Shown: positions 6,660 to 14,945, counted from the stretch's first letter. The stretch is 33,698 bases of DNA from an uncultured Bacilli bacterium (GCA_944358165.1 CALVQS010000004.1:1-33698); one strand, 5' to 3'. Translations and numbers: made by a program. Notes: generated by a model not told the origin, from the letters alone.

Positions 6660-7192
6660 AATATCTAATTATGTGCGAAGGAACAAATGAAAAAGCACTA
6701 ATTGAACTTCTACTAAAACATAATAAATTGATTTTTAGTTTAGACGATTTAATAAATTTGGAAATTTTTCACGCAAGGCAATTTGTTCCATACATCATTA
6801 GTCAAACAAACTCATATTATGGCAAAATAAAAGTAATAAGAATTGGAGATAAACAAACAGATTTATTAAGAATTCCTCAAGAATTAGCACATAAAATTAA
6901 AAAAGAAGATATCATTAAATGTCGTACAAGTTTTGAATTAGAGATTCTCCTAATTATAAACGAGGGATTATATAAAGAATTCTTAAAACAAAAATCAAAA
7001 ATAAGTGCGAAAGAATTTGCAAAAAAATATATAAAATATAATAAAAAATACTATGATGGAACTTCTCAATTTTGGTTAAATTATTATAGCAAAAGAATAG
7101 ATAGGCTAGTAGAAAACATAATAGAATGCAAACGATTAACAAAAATCAAAGCAAAAGAAATATATTTAGCAGATTTACTAAAAAAGCAATAA
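6656..7192 (+). CDS. TOPRIM-like partner protein (RloB/AbiLii/DUF4435-like), putative effector
   Basis: A 178-residue protein translated from an ATG that overlaps the ATPase stop (ATGA). The start MKYLIMCEGTNEKALIELLL has the hydrophobic strand plus EGxxE pattern of TOPRIM nuclease folds, and a later strand IRIGDKQTD could supply the acidic metal site, although the usual DxD is degenerate. The C-terminal half is helical and lysine-rich. In RloAB, AbiL and PARIS loci such a small TOPRIM-like protein is the effector released or activated by the ATPase. I cannot say which of these families it belongs to. Its stop codon lies inside the right copy of the 44-bp repeat, so the cassette ends exactly there. 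Confidence 0.6.
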   Translation: MKYLIMCEGTNEKALIELLLKHNKLIFSLDDLINLEIFHARQFVPYIISQTNSYYGKIKVIRIGDKQTDLLRIPQELAHKIKKEDIIKCRTSFELEILLIINEGLYKEFLKQKSKISAKEFAKKYIKYNKKYYDGTSQFWLNYYSKRIDRLVENIIECKRLTKIKAKEIYLADLLKKQ

Positions 7193-7223
7193 ACCAATCT
7201 TTTTTGAATAGTTTATTGCTTTT
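7180..7223 (+). repeat. 44-bp direct repeat, right copy
   Basis: Second copy of 5390-5433. Read in the tmcAL frame it still encodes SNKPIFFE and a stop. It also contains the stop of the TOPRIM-like gene and, on the other strand, the stop and last codons of mutM. Joining the two copies would restore tmcAL converging on mutM with stop codons one base apart and both proteins intact. Confidence 0.85.
7180..7223. terminator. Bidirectional terminator between the cassette and mutM
   Basis: AAAAGCAATAAA pairs with TTTATTGCTTTT; each strand has a T run after the stem, so it can end both the plus-strand cassette and the minus-strand polA-mutM transcript. Confidence 0.65.
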
Positions 7224-8040
7224 CTTTTTGACATTTTGGACAAAAATAAGTACTTCTTCCTCCAACTTTAATATTCTCTATTTTCGTTCCACAAACAAAA
7301 CATGCCTCTCCCTCTCTTTTATGAACTTTTAAATTTTGTTGAAAACGACCTGTAACTCCTAAACTAGAGGTATAACTGCGAATGGTAGTACCACCCATTA
7401 AGATAGCTTCATGAATGATATCTGCTGCTCCCAAGCAAATTTGTTCACATTCTTCCCTAGTAAGGCCATTACACTTTCGAAGTGGATGTATTTTAGCATA
7501 AAACAAAACTTCATTCACATAAATATTTCCAAGTCCACTAATAATGGTTTGATCAAGCAAAGCAGTTTTAATAGGAATCTCTTTATTTTTAAATTTATCT
7601 AAAAGATAAGAGGCAGTTAAATTCTTATCACCTGGTTCAAGTCCTTGTTTTTTAATACATTCCGTATCTTCTAATTCACTTTTCAAAATCAATCTCATTC
7701 TTCCAAATTTCCGCGTATCAGCATACCTCAAAGTAGTATCATCAAAGAAAGTAAAAATCACATGTTCATGTTTTCCTTTTTCTTCTTCTTTATTTTTAAG
7801 AAAGAACTTTCCTTCCATGCGAAGATGAGATAAAAGAAAGTATTGTTCGGTTTCAAATATAAGCCACTTTCCTCTTCTTTTTATGTCTACAAAACTTTGA
7901 CCTACAAGTTTATTTTTAAAATCTTTTAAATCACTTTCAATCATTGGCTCATAAAAAACTTGAACATTTTTGATTCGTTTATTTAAAATTTGCTTTTTTA
8001 ATGTATTTCGAACAGTTTCTACTTCTGCTATTTCTGGCAT
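7213..8040 (-). CDS. mutM: Formamidopyrimidine-DNA glycosylase
   Basis: A 275-residue base-excision repair enzyme that removes 8-oxoguanine and formamidopyrimidines and nicks the strand. The N-terminus MPEIAEVETVRNTL keeps the catalytic Pro2 and Glu3 (with I and A replacing the common L and P that follow). LLSHLRMEGKFFL holds the conserved Lys region, NIYVNEVLF the helix-two-turn-helix, and CFVCGT...YFCPKCQ the C-terminal zinc finger. Full family length. It starts 2 bases after the polA stop, the same polA-mutM order as in Bacillus. Its last codons lie inside the right copy of the 44-bp repeat. Confidence 0.96.
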   Translation of the reverse strand: MPEIAEVETVRNTLKKQILNKRIKNVQVFYEPMIESDLKDFKNKLVGQSFVDIKRRGKWLIFETEQYFLLSHLRMEGKFFLKNKEEEKGKHEHVIFTFFDDTTLRYADTRKFGRMRLILKSELEDTECIKKQGLEPGDKNLTASYLLDKFKNKEIPIKTALLDQTIISGLGNIYVNEVLFYAKIHPLRKCNGLTREECEQICLGAADIIHEAILMGGTTIRSYTSSLGVTGRFQQNLKVHKREGEACFVCGTKIENIKVGGRSTYFCPKCQKEKQ

Positions 8041-8042
8041 AA

Positions 8043-10619
8043 CTACTTCGCCTCGTACAAATCTTTACCGCGAGCTATACCTACTTTTAAAGGAACATCA
8101 AGCTTAATAACATTTTCCATAACATCTTTGACAATCTTAGTTACTTCTTCTTCCTCTTCTTTTAAAGTATCTATTACTAGTTCATCATGAATTTGTAAAA
8201 CCATTTTACTCTTAATATGACGTTTTTGAAATTCATCAAAGACAAGTACCATTGCTTTTTTAATAATATCAGCGCTTGTTCCTTGAATTGGTGTATTAAG
8301 AGCAATTCTCTCTCCGCTAGAACGAATCATATAATTTCGATTATTAAGTTCTTCAATCTCTCTTTTTCGATTAAACAAAGTTCGAACACATCCCGTTTCA
8401 TAAGCCTCTTTAATAATATTATCCATATATTTCTTAACTCCAGGATAAAGTTCATAATACTTATTAATAAATTCTTGAGCTTCTTTATGACTAATATTCA
8501 AGTTTTCTCCCAATCCAAAACCACTAATACCATAAACAATGCCAAAAATAACAGCTTTTGCCGTAGAACGCATCAATTTTGTAACTTTGCTTTCATCTAC
8601 TCCATAGATGTCCGCGGCTACTTTAGTATGAATATCTTGATTATTTCGAAAAGCTTCAATGAGTTCTTTAGAACCAGATATATGTGCTAAAATACGAAGT
8701 TCAATTTGAGAATAATCAATACTTAAAAATAAATCATTCGTTGGTAAAAATGCTTTTCTTACCTTTCTACCTTCTTCCCCCCGAATAGGAATGTTTTGTA
8801 AGTTTGGTTCAGCACTTGATAATCTACCAGTTCTCGTAAGAGTTTGTTTAAAAATAGTATGAATTTTTCCATCAGGAAATTTTGCATTTTCCAAACTAAC
8901 CGTATAAGTTGAAATAATTTTACTATAATTTCGATATTCTAAAATAAGATCAATAATTGGATGTTTTCTCCGGAGTTTTTGTAAAGTTGCTGCATCCGTT
9001 TTATAACCAGTTTGATTCTTTTTACCATTTTGTAGACCTAGTCGTAGAAAGAGCACTTCCCCAAGTTGTTTTGGACTAGCAATATTAAATTCGACTCCTG
9101 CTAAATCATAAATTTCTTTAGAAAGTTCATGAAGTTTTGCTTCTGCTTCTTCTTTAATTTCATCTAAAACTTTACTATCAACTTTTACACCAAAAAATTC
9201 CATATCGGCCAAAACTTTTGATAAAGGCATTTCAATATCTTTAAAAAGTTCATACATAGACTCTGTTTTAAGTCCATTAATATATTCATCTCTAGTATCA
9301 TAGATAAAACGAGATTTTAATACTAAATCTTCTTTTAATTTGGTTAAATCACGAAAGTTATTTTTCTTTTCATCTAGATAAAAAGAAACATTAACCCCTG
9401 CTGGATGCATTAAATATGCAATATCGTCTTTCGTAAACCCTTTTAAAAGATAAGCTGCGATCATTAAATCATAATTAATGGGAATGAAATCCAAATGATT
9501 TCTCATCATCACAACATCTAAGGCTTTTTCATGATAAGTATAAACAACTTTATCCTTTAATAACTTAGGTAATTCTTTTAAATAAGGGGCATCAAGGAAA
9601 TAATTATGTTCTTTATCGCTAAGACTAATTCCTAGCACCTCTCCTTTATGATAATTCTCATCACTTAGTAAAAGAAAAATACTTACTTCATCACCTAAAA
9701 CGACTTTAGACAAATCATCAACCTCTTGATAATCAATATTTTCTTTCACAACTTCCTTTTTATCAAAATTTTTAAGCATAGAATAAAATTCTAAATCATC
9801 AAATATTTCTGCTAAATCATCTTCATTTGCCCCACGATATTTAATATCTTCAAAAGTAATATTTAAAGGAACATCTTTATAAATAGTAGCAATTTCTTTA
9901 CTCATAAAAGCATTTTCACGGTCTTGTTCTAATTTTTCTTTTGTTTTCCCTTTAATCTCTTCAATATGTTCATAAATTCCTTCTAAAGAATCATACTCTT
10001 GCAAAAGTTTTAAAGCTGTTTTTTCACCAATCCCTTTAACACCAGGAATATTATCAGAAGCATCTCCTGCTAAAGATTTCAAATCAATCATCTTAATTGG
10101 TAAAATTCCATAAGTTTCTTTAAAAGTTTCAGTATTAAAATGTACAAATCCAACTTGTTTTAAAAGTTTTACATCAACATCATGACTAATTAACTGCAAC
10201 AAATCTTTATCACTAGAAATAATAGTAGCAATATATTCTGGATCGAAATCTACCATTTTTGCTAAAGTACCAATGATATCATCTGCTTCATATGGCTCTA
10301 ACTCTAAATATTTAATCCCCATTGCATCTAATATTTTCCTAGCAATAGGCATCTGCTCTAAGAGTTCATTAGGTGTTGCCTGTCTACCCTCTTTATAAAA
10401 ATCATATTTTTGTTTTCTAAAATTTTTCCCTATATCAAAAGCAACAGCAATATATTCTGGATTTTCTTCATGAATAATTTTATTCATCATAGATGTAAAT
10501 CCATATAAAGCATTCGTTGGAAATCCTTTACTATTACGCATAATATTTCCGGTATAAGCCGTCGCATAAAAACTACGAAACATCAAATTATTTCCATCAA
10601 CCAAAATAACTTTCTTCAT
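8043..10619 (-). CDS. polA: DNA polymerase I
   Basis: An 858-residue family A polymerase that fills gaps and removes RNA primers. Residues 1-290 are the 5'-3' exonuclease (VDGNNLMFRSF, YEADDIIGTL, GVKGIGEKTAL). The middle part (about 300-460) keeps the exonuclease-like fold but not the acidic residues of 3'-5' proofreading, as in Bacillus. The polymerase domain has motif A (LSIDYSQIELRILAHIS), motif B (RSTAKAVIFGIVYGIS) and motif C (LQIHDELVID). The ATG at 10619 follows AGAGGTGG by 5 bases; the longer reading would start inside that binding site. It is co-transcribed with mutM 2 bases downstream, a repair pair. Confidence 0.97.
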   Translation of the reverse strand: MKKVILVDGNNLMFRSFYATAYTGNIMRNSKGFPTNALYGFTSMMNKIIHEENPEYIAVAFDIGKNFRKQKYDFYKEGRQATPNELLEQMPIARKILDAMGIKYLELEPYEADDIIGTLAKMVDFDPEYIATIISSDKDLLQLISHDVDVKLLKQVGFVHFNTETFKETYGILPIKMIDLKSLAGDASDNIPGVKGIGEKTALKLLQEYDSLEGIYEHIEEIKGKTKEKLEQDRENAFMSKEIATIYKDVPLNITFEDIKYRGANEDDLAEIFDDLEFYSMLKNFDKKEVVKENIDYQEVDDLSKVVLGDEVSIFLLLSDENYHKGEVLGISLSDKEHNYFLDAPYLKELPKLLKDKVVYTYHEKALDVVMMRNHLDFIPINYDLMIAAYLLKGFTKDDIAYLMHPAGVNVSFYLDEKKNNFRDLTKLKEDLVLKSRFIYDTRDEYINGLKTESMYELFKDIEMPLSKVLADMEFFGVKVDSKVLDEIKEEAEAKLHELSKEIYDLAGVEFNIASPKQLGEVLFLRLGLQNGKKNQTGYKTDAATLQKLRRKHPIIDLILEYRNYSKIISTYTVSLENAKFPDGKIHTIFKQTLTRTGRLSSAEPNLQNIPIRGEEGRKVRKAFLPTNDLFLSIDYSQIELRILAHISGSKELIEAFRNNQDIHTKVAADIYGVDESKVTKLMRSTAKAVIFGIVYGISGFGLGENLNISHKEAQEFINKYYELYPGVKKYMDNIIKEAYETGCVRTLFNRKREIEELNNRNYMIRSSGERIALNTPIQGTSADIIKKAMVLVFDEFQKRHIKSKMVLQIHDELVIDTLKEEEEEVTKIVKDVMENVIKLDVPLKVGIARGKDLYEAK

Positions 10620-10686
10620 TCTATCCACCTCTAAGTTTCTATCAAAATTATATCATACTTTCCTAAAAGAAAAAAGGTGGACCACG

Positions 10687-11457
10687 TTAATTCCTTTTAA
10701 GCCTTTCTAATACCAAAACATCTCTTTGATATTTTAAATGAGTATCATCTTCATAAACATCTTTTAAAGATTGAGCTTCTTTTAAATAAGTAATTTCATG
10801 CCCAAGTAATTTTGATAAAGTATTCTTAAGTTCCCAAATAAAATCAACAATATCTAAAAAATTACCTTTACTATAATACATCTCCTTAAGTTTTTGATTA
10901 GTATTTACAACATCTAAAAATAAACCATCTACTAAAAAATACATTACTTCTAAAGAAAGACCTTTTAAATTATTTCGAAGTGTTTCTTCATAATATCCAT
11001 CGATTTTATGATATTCCAAAGTATCAATAATATAAATACGTGAACCAAGCAAAATATTATACATCATATCAAAACAAACAATTCCCTCACGAGTAATCTT
11101 CTTTATATCGGAAACTGCCCAATCAATACATTTTAAAAAGCGATTCAAAGAAATCTCAAGTGGATTTAATTGATATAAATTCCGAGCTTTTTTATAACTA
11201 GTAACATCTCCAATAACCTGTCCATTTAATAAAAGAACATCACTTGGAAAAACAAAAGTAGAAGATTTTACATGACGAAATTGCAAAATATCTTCCTTTG
11301 AAATCACTCCTTCATAATCATGATCAAAATAACTATGATAAATTTTATATGCTTTTTGTAAATTTTGATCTACATAAGTAACTCCTTGAGAACCTTGACC
11401 TAAATAATTTAAAGAATGAATAAAATCTTCTACTTCAAAATCAGAATGAAATGTCAT
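10687..11457 (-). CDS. Protein-kinase-like (probably divergent) protein
   Basis: A 256-residue protein with outlines of a protein kinase fold: a glycine-rich loop LGQGSQGVTY (about residues 19-28), a candidate ATP lysine in AYKIY (about 38), a hinge region, a catalytic-loop-like CFDMMYNIL, and a final acidic residue in IYIIDTLEY. The HRD histidine and the usual D-x4-N spacing are missing, so it may be a pseudokinase or an atypical small-molecule kinase. No membrane segments. The ATG at 11457 has AAGGGG 7 bases upstream. It stands alone between polA and an AI-2E-type gene. Substrate unknown. Confidence 0.5.
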   Translation of the reverse strand: MTFHSDFEVEDFIHSLNYLGQGSQGVTYVDQNLQKAYKIYHSYFDHDYEGVISKEDILQFRHVKSSTFVFPSDVLLLNGQVIGDVTSYKKARNLYQLNPLEISLNRFLKCIDWAVSDIKKITREGIVCFDMMYNILLGSRIYIIDTLEYHKIDGYYEETLRNNLKGLSLEVMYFLVDGLFLDVVNTNQKLKEMYYSKGNFLDIVDFIWELKNTLSKLLGHEITYLKEAQSLKDVYEDDTHLKYQRDVLVLERLKRN

Positions 11458-11510
11458 CAAATCCCCTTCTTTAGGAAAATATAATATCACTCATAGGATT
11501 AGAAGTCAAA

Positions 11511-11536
11511 TGAAAACCACTCGGGTTTAAGTGGTT
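11511..11536 (-). terminator. Terminator after the AI-2E family gene
   Basis: Minus strand AACCACT, loop TAAACCCG, AGTGGTT, then TTCATTT. The 7-bp stem is perfect; the T run is weak. Confidence 0.5.
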
Positions 11537-11537
11537 C

Positions 11538-12689
11538 TTATAAAGATTCTTTCTTTTTCTTTTTTAAAACAATTTTCTTACTATTTTTAACATTCATTTG
11601 ATAATTAACATCGGTTGCTAAAATACTATAACAAATAGATGCAATTGGAACACTGATAAGCATACCTACCACCCCTGCTAAACTAGCTCCAATAGTAACA
11701 GCAACAAAAACCCATATTCCTGGTAAACCAACAGACTTTCCTACAACTTTTGGATAAATCAAATTACCTTCAAATTGTTGTAAAATAAGAATAAAGATAA
11801 TAAAGATGAGTGCTTTTACTGGACTAACCATAAAGATTAAAAAGGCTCCAACAATCGTTCCGATAAATGCTCCATAAACCGGAATCAAAGCAGTTACTCC
11901 AATTAAAACAGAAATCGTCGCTGCATAAGGAATTCCAAGAACAAGCATACCAATAAAACATAATATTCCAATAATGACTGCCTCTAAACATTGTCCACTA
12001 ACAAAACTAGCACATATACGATTCGATAATTTTGCAATATCTTTAATTTTCTCTACTTTACTAGTAGGCAAATAAGCACGAAATACTTTATTTAATTGTC
12101 TTAATAATTTTTCTTTTTGAGCTAACAAATAAATAGAAAAAACAAAAGCAACCACAAAATTAACAACAACGCTAATAACATTCGTAGCAACCCCTAAAGT
12201 AACTTCTATAATTTGATCACTATTGTTTTTAATAAAATCAATCGCTACATCCCCAAAGTTTTTAACACCTTCTTCAATTTCTACAACAATATTTGGATCA
12301 ATATTAAACTTATCTAACAAATCTTTAACATTCTCTTCATATTTTGGCATATTATCTACAAACAATAATGCAGTATTTTTAAGTTGCGGAATAATAAGTA
12401 AAAGTAGAATAATGATAAAAGTAAAAACAAAAGCTAAAGACAAAAGCAAACTAATCGTTCTCTTACTCTTATCAGTCATCTTTGATTTATTAAGTAACTT
12501 TCTTTCTATCAAATTAACTAAAATATTTAAAACAAACGCAATAACAATTCCAATAATAAAAGGCATTAATAACCGAATTAAAAATCCCAAAAAATTCCAT
12601 ATCTCTTTAATATGAATAAAAGCAAAGATTAAAATCACTGCAAACAAAATAATTTTTAATATTTCCTTTTTATTTTCTTTCGTAAACAC
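11538..12689 (-). CDS. AI-2E family transporter (YtvI/PerM type)
   Basis: A 383-residue polytopic membrane protein of the AI-2E family (UPF0118). Hydrophobic segments follow the family layout: a first pair (about 10-60), one near 75-95, a central extracytoplasmic stretch rich in charges, a helix near 165-190, and a dense C-terminal bundle (about 225-360) with GLPGIWVFVAVTIGASLAG and GMLISVPIASICY, which are family hallmarks. Members have been tied to signal export and to Na+/H+ antiport; the substrate cannot be told here. The GTG at 12689 has AGGTGAT four bases upstream and is preferred to the GTG three codons earlier that overlaps that site. Confidence 0.85.
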   Translation of the reverse strand: MFTKENKKEILKIILFAVILIFAFIHIKEIWNFLGFLIRLLMPFIIGIVIAFVLNILVNLIERKLLNKSKMTDKSKRTISLLLSLAFVFTFIIILLLLIIPQLKNTALLFVDNMPKYEENVKDLLDKFNIDPNIVVEIEEGVKNFGDVAIDFIKNNSDQIIEVTLGVATNVISVVVNFVVAFVFSIYLLAQKEKLLRQLNKVFRAYLPTSKVEKIKDIAKLSNRICASFVSGQCLEAVIIGILCFIGMLVLGIPYAATISVLIGVTALIPVYGAFIGTIVGAFLIFMVSPVKALIFIIFILILQQFEGNLIYPKVVGKSVGLPGIWVFVAVTIGASLAGVVGMLISVPIASICYSILATDVNYQMNVKNSKKIVLKKKKKESL

Positions 12690-12726
12690 AAAAATCACCT
12701 ACCAATATTATAATATAAAACATAAT

Positions 12727-12755
12727 AAAAAGGAATGCTTAAAAAGAAACATTCC
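12727..12755 (-). terminator. Terminator after the Rpn-like nuclease gene
   Basis: Minus strand GGAATG, 12-base loop, CATTCC, then TTTTTATT. Confidence 0.65.
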
Positions 12756-12770
12756 GCTATATATAAATAT

Positions 12771-13586
12771 TTAATTTAATGCGTTAATTTGTTTCATGCT
12801 TAAACCGGTTGCTTTGCTGATATTTTCTTTTGAAAGCCCCATTTGCAAAAGATTCTTAGCAGTCTTAATCTTTTCTTGATATTGGCCTTCTTCTTTGGCA
12901 TATCTTTCTACATCATTTATTTTATCATAAACATCTCTGATTTCTTCATCATTTAAAAAATCTTCCATAAACTTTAGTGTTTGTTCCATTACTTCATCTC
13001 CCTCTGCTATTTTACTCATTTCTAACACATCCTTTGCTCCGATGAATCTTAGCCATTTAATAAATCTTTCCTCAGTATCATTATATACTTTTTTCTTTAC
13101 TAAATCAAGTCGTATTAAATACATTTCTAAGCATTCATCTTCCAAGCTTTTTAAGTTTACTTTATTTATAAATCCATAATCATTTACTAACTCATTATTA
13201 TCATGATAATTTTCATTTATAAAATTAAGTCCTATTACTTTCTTAGCATCTAAATATTTCTTGCCACGTTCTAGTTGACCTGAGAATATTCTTGTTATGT
13301 AAGATACGCTTTTGTTAAATTCTTCTTTTTGGAATTTTTGATACATTTCAAGAGAAAAGATCTTGTTTGAATTAGTAAAGATAAGAATATCTCCATAGAA
13401 TACTTTTTTATTTCTACTTTTTCCAATCATTTCATATTGGGTATTTGCTTTTACCTTTAACGTTACTTTCTCTAGATTCATAAATTCCAAAAAAGAATTT
13501 AAGAAATCTTCTAATACTTCTTCCTTACTAAAAATATGCTTAAAACATAAATCATCGGTAAGAGGATAAAATATTTCTGTTTTCAA
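12771..13586 (-). CDS. Rpn family recombination-promoting nuclease / PD-(D/E)XK transposase-like protein
   Basis: A 271-residue protein of the Rpn/PDDEXK_2 family (YhgA-like), DNA nucleases that promote recombination and often spread as multiple copies. The N-terminus PLTDDLCFKHIFSKEE is characteristic; the nuclease core has YGDILI (Asp) and SLEMYQKF (Glu-x2-Gln in place of ExK), and the C-terminus ends in a helix-turn-helix-like tail, LLQMGLSKENISKATGLS. The TTG at 13586 is chosen from GGTGAT four bases upstream; the ATG two codons earlier would overlap this site. It stands alone, ends in a terminator, and carries a 10-bp tandem repeat upstream. No terminal inverted repeats were found, so it is annotated as a gene and not as an element. 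Confidence 0.8.
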   Translation of the reverse strand: MKTEIFYPLTDDLCFKHIFSKEEVLEDFLNSFLEFMNLEKVTLKVKANTQYEMIGKSRNKKVFYGDILIFTNSNKIFSLEMYQKFQKEEFNKSVSYITRIFSGQLERGKKYLDAKKVIGLNFINENYHDNNELVNDYGFINKVNLKSLEDECLEMYLIRLDLVKKKVYNDTEERFIKWLRFIGAKDVLEMSKIAEGDEVMEQTLKFMEDFLNDEEIRDVYDKINDVERYAKEEGQYQEKIKTAKNLLQMGLSKENISKATGLSMKQINALN

Positions 13587-13648
13587 TCGCATCACCTCTC
13601 TTTCTTTTTGATTTAATATCTATCATAGCACAAAGAAAGATGAAATCT

Positions 13649-13668
13649 TGTCGAACCGTGTCGAACGG
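13649..13668. repeat. Two 10-bp tandem repeats (TGTCGAAC) upstream of the Rpn-like gene
   Basis: TGTCGAACCG followed directly by TGTCGAACGG, one helical turn apart, in otherwise A/T-rich DNA between divIVA and the Rpn-like gene. It may be a protein binding site. Confidence 0.5.
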
Positions 13669-13699
13669 CTTGAAAAAGTTTTGAAAATAAAAAGAAGTA

Positions 13700-14125
13700 T
13701 TAATAATCTTCATTAATACTATCTATAAATTCCATTTGCTCGTCTACAACACTTTTAAGTCGCCTTTTAAATACAACCACTCTTCGCTTTAAAGTTTCCG
13801 CATCTTGTTCAATTTTATCAGCTTTTAACAAAGCATCATTAACGATCCTGGATGCATTTCTCCGAGCATCTTCAATCACGCCCTTTGCTTCATCTCTAGC
13901 AACTCTCTTAATTTGATTAGAAGCATCTTCTGCCACTACTAAAGCTCGATTGAGAGTATTTTCCATGTTTTGATATTTTCCTAATTCTTTTTTCAAATTT
14001 TCAATTTCTTCATCCTGTTTTTTTAATTTAGCTAACATAGATTCATACTCTTGTGTTACTTCATTGACAAAATGATTCACTTCAATTTTATTATAACCAC
14101 TAATACTTGTATTAAACTTTCTCAA
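13700..14125 (-). CDS. divIVA: DivIVA domain-containing protein
   Basis: A 141-residue coiled-coil protein. Residues 1-30 form the DivIVA membrane-binding start (LRKFNTSISGYNKIEVNHFV, with the usual GY and NHF positions) and the rest is a continuous coiled coil. DivIVA proteins sense negative membrane curvature and place division or cell-wall factors at septum and poles. It is shorter than Bacillus DivIVA (164) and closer in size to GpsB-like forms. The start is TTG at 14125 with AGGTGGTGAG upstream. It lies 38 bases after sepF in the same orientation, the classic division-gene neighbourhood, although ylmD-H genes are missing between them. Confidence 0.88.
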   Translation of the reverse strand: MRKFNTSISGYNKIEVNHFVNEVTQEYESMLAKLKKQDEEIENLKKELGKYQNMENTLNRALVVAEDASNQIKRVARDEAKGVIEDARRNASRIVNDALLKADKIEQDAETLKRRVVVFKRRLKSVVDEQMEFIDSINEDY

Positions 14126-14163
14126 AAAGTGCTCACCACCTAGACAAACATATACTTTTTATT

Positions 14164-14571
14164 TTACCATTCTTCTTCTACATCTGCTTTATTTTTTTCA
14201 GATTCATCAGATATTTTACCTTGAACATTAACATTTTTTGGTGTACATAAATAAATACCAACACCAATCTTTTGCATCGTTCCACCAATTGCATAAATAC
14301 AACCACTTAAAAAATCTATAATTCTCTTCGCTTGATCAGAAGTAACTCTCTTTAAATTAACAACCACACTATTACGATTCTTTAAATGATCAGCAATTTG
14401 TTGTGATTCTGAATAAGCACGAGGTTCTAATAAAATCATTTTATTACCAGATTTATCTGCTTCTGCTAAAGCATCTGCCTCACTTATATTATAGAATTCA
14501 TCTTCTGTTCCAGTTAAAGATTCATCATCATCTACATCTTTAAAAAGATTCTTTATTTTACCTAGAGCCAT
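14164..14571 (-). CDS. sepF: Cell division protein SepF
   Basis: A 135-residue FtsZ partner that bundles protofilaments and anchors the ring to the membrane. The N-terminal amphipathic helix MALGKIKNLFKDV is the membrane anchor; an acidic linker follows; the core (about residues 40-118) has EPRAYSESQQIADHL, SVVVNLKRV, and the signature FLSGCIYAIGGTMQKIG then YLCTPKNV. AGGAGG stands 8 bases before the ATG. It has its own promoter and is followed by divIVA. Confidence 0.95.
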   Translation of the reverse strand: MALGKIKNLFKDVDDDESLTGTEDEFYNISEADALAEADKSGNKMILLEPRAYSESQQIADHLKNRNSVVVNLKRVTSDQAKRIIDFLSGCIYAIGGTMQKIGVGIYLCTPKNVNVQGKISDESEKNKADVEEEW

Positions 14572-14604
14572 TATGCACTCCTCCTATTATTAAATTACTC
14601 TTTA

Positions 14605-14633
14605 ATTCTATCAAAAATTTATGAATAATGCAA
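14605..14633 (-). promoter_or_regulatory. Promoter of sepF-divIVA
   Basis: Minus strand TTGCAT, 17 bases, TAGAAT, located between the terminator of the upstream gene and the sepF ribosome binding site. Confidence 0.65.
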
Positions 14634-14642
14634 TACTTCAAT

Positions 14643-14681
14643 AAAAAAAAGTTCAAATTATAGATATTCCATAATCTGAAC
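14643..14681 (-). terminator. Terminator of the three-gene unknown operon
   Basis: An 11-bp stem with one G-U pair (GTTCAGATTAT / ATAATTTGAAC on the minus strand), then eight T. Its ascending arm lies in the last codons of the 14658-14945 gene. Confidence 0.75.
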
Positions 14682-14945
14682 ATTTTGAGCTAACTTATCA
14701 ACTAAATCTTTTTGATCATATTTATTAAATATCTCTACAAAGTTACTATTATCCATTAAAAACATATCATGATAATGAACAAAAATATCAATCAAATTGG
14801 TAACACCCATATCATTTAAGTATTCTAAATTCTTAGATACTAATTTCTTATGTGCTTCTAATTCTTTAATTAAGGCACTTGTTGAATTTTCTTTAACAGC
14901 TTCAATATCTTCTTTTTTAAATCCAAATTTTTCTAAAAATTTCAT
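14658..14945 (-). CDS. Small helical protein of unknown function
   Basis: A 95-residue, all-helical, soluble protein with no recognised domain. Its segment NLEYLNDMGVTNLIDIFVHY followed by NKYDQKDLVDKLAQNV resembles a short helical repeat also visible at the C-terminus of the first gene of the operon (residues about 300-345 of the 15738-16895 product). Its ATG overlaps the upstream stop by 4 bases (ATGA), so it is translationally coupled to the 260-residue gene. It closes a three-gene operon directly ahead of sepF-divIVA. A role beside the division genes is suggested only by position. Confidence 0.65.
   Translation of the reverse strand: MKFLEKFGFKKEDIEAVKENSTSALIKELEAHKKLVSKNLEYLNDMGVTNLIDIFVHYHDMFLMDNSNFVEIFNKYDQKDLVDKLAQNVQIMEYL

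Noticed and set aside
8217-8690. Long open frame on the plus strand inside polA
   Set aside because: It is antisense to the polymerase domain, has no plausible start signal or protein features, and other antisense frames of this kind occur throughout A/T-rich genes.
10670-10684. Palindrome GTGGACCAC as a terminator between the kinase-like gene and polA
   Set aside because: The dyad leaves a loop of one to three bases, too small for a stable hairpin of useful length.
12727-13668. An insertion sequence around the Rpn-like gene
   Set aside because: No terminal inverted repeats or target duplications were seen; the flanking dyads are a terminator and a short tandem repeat.
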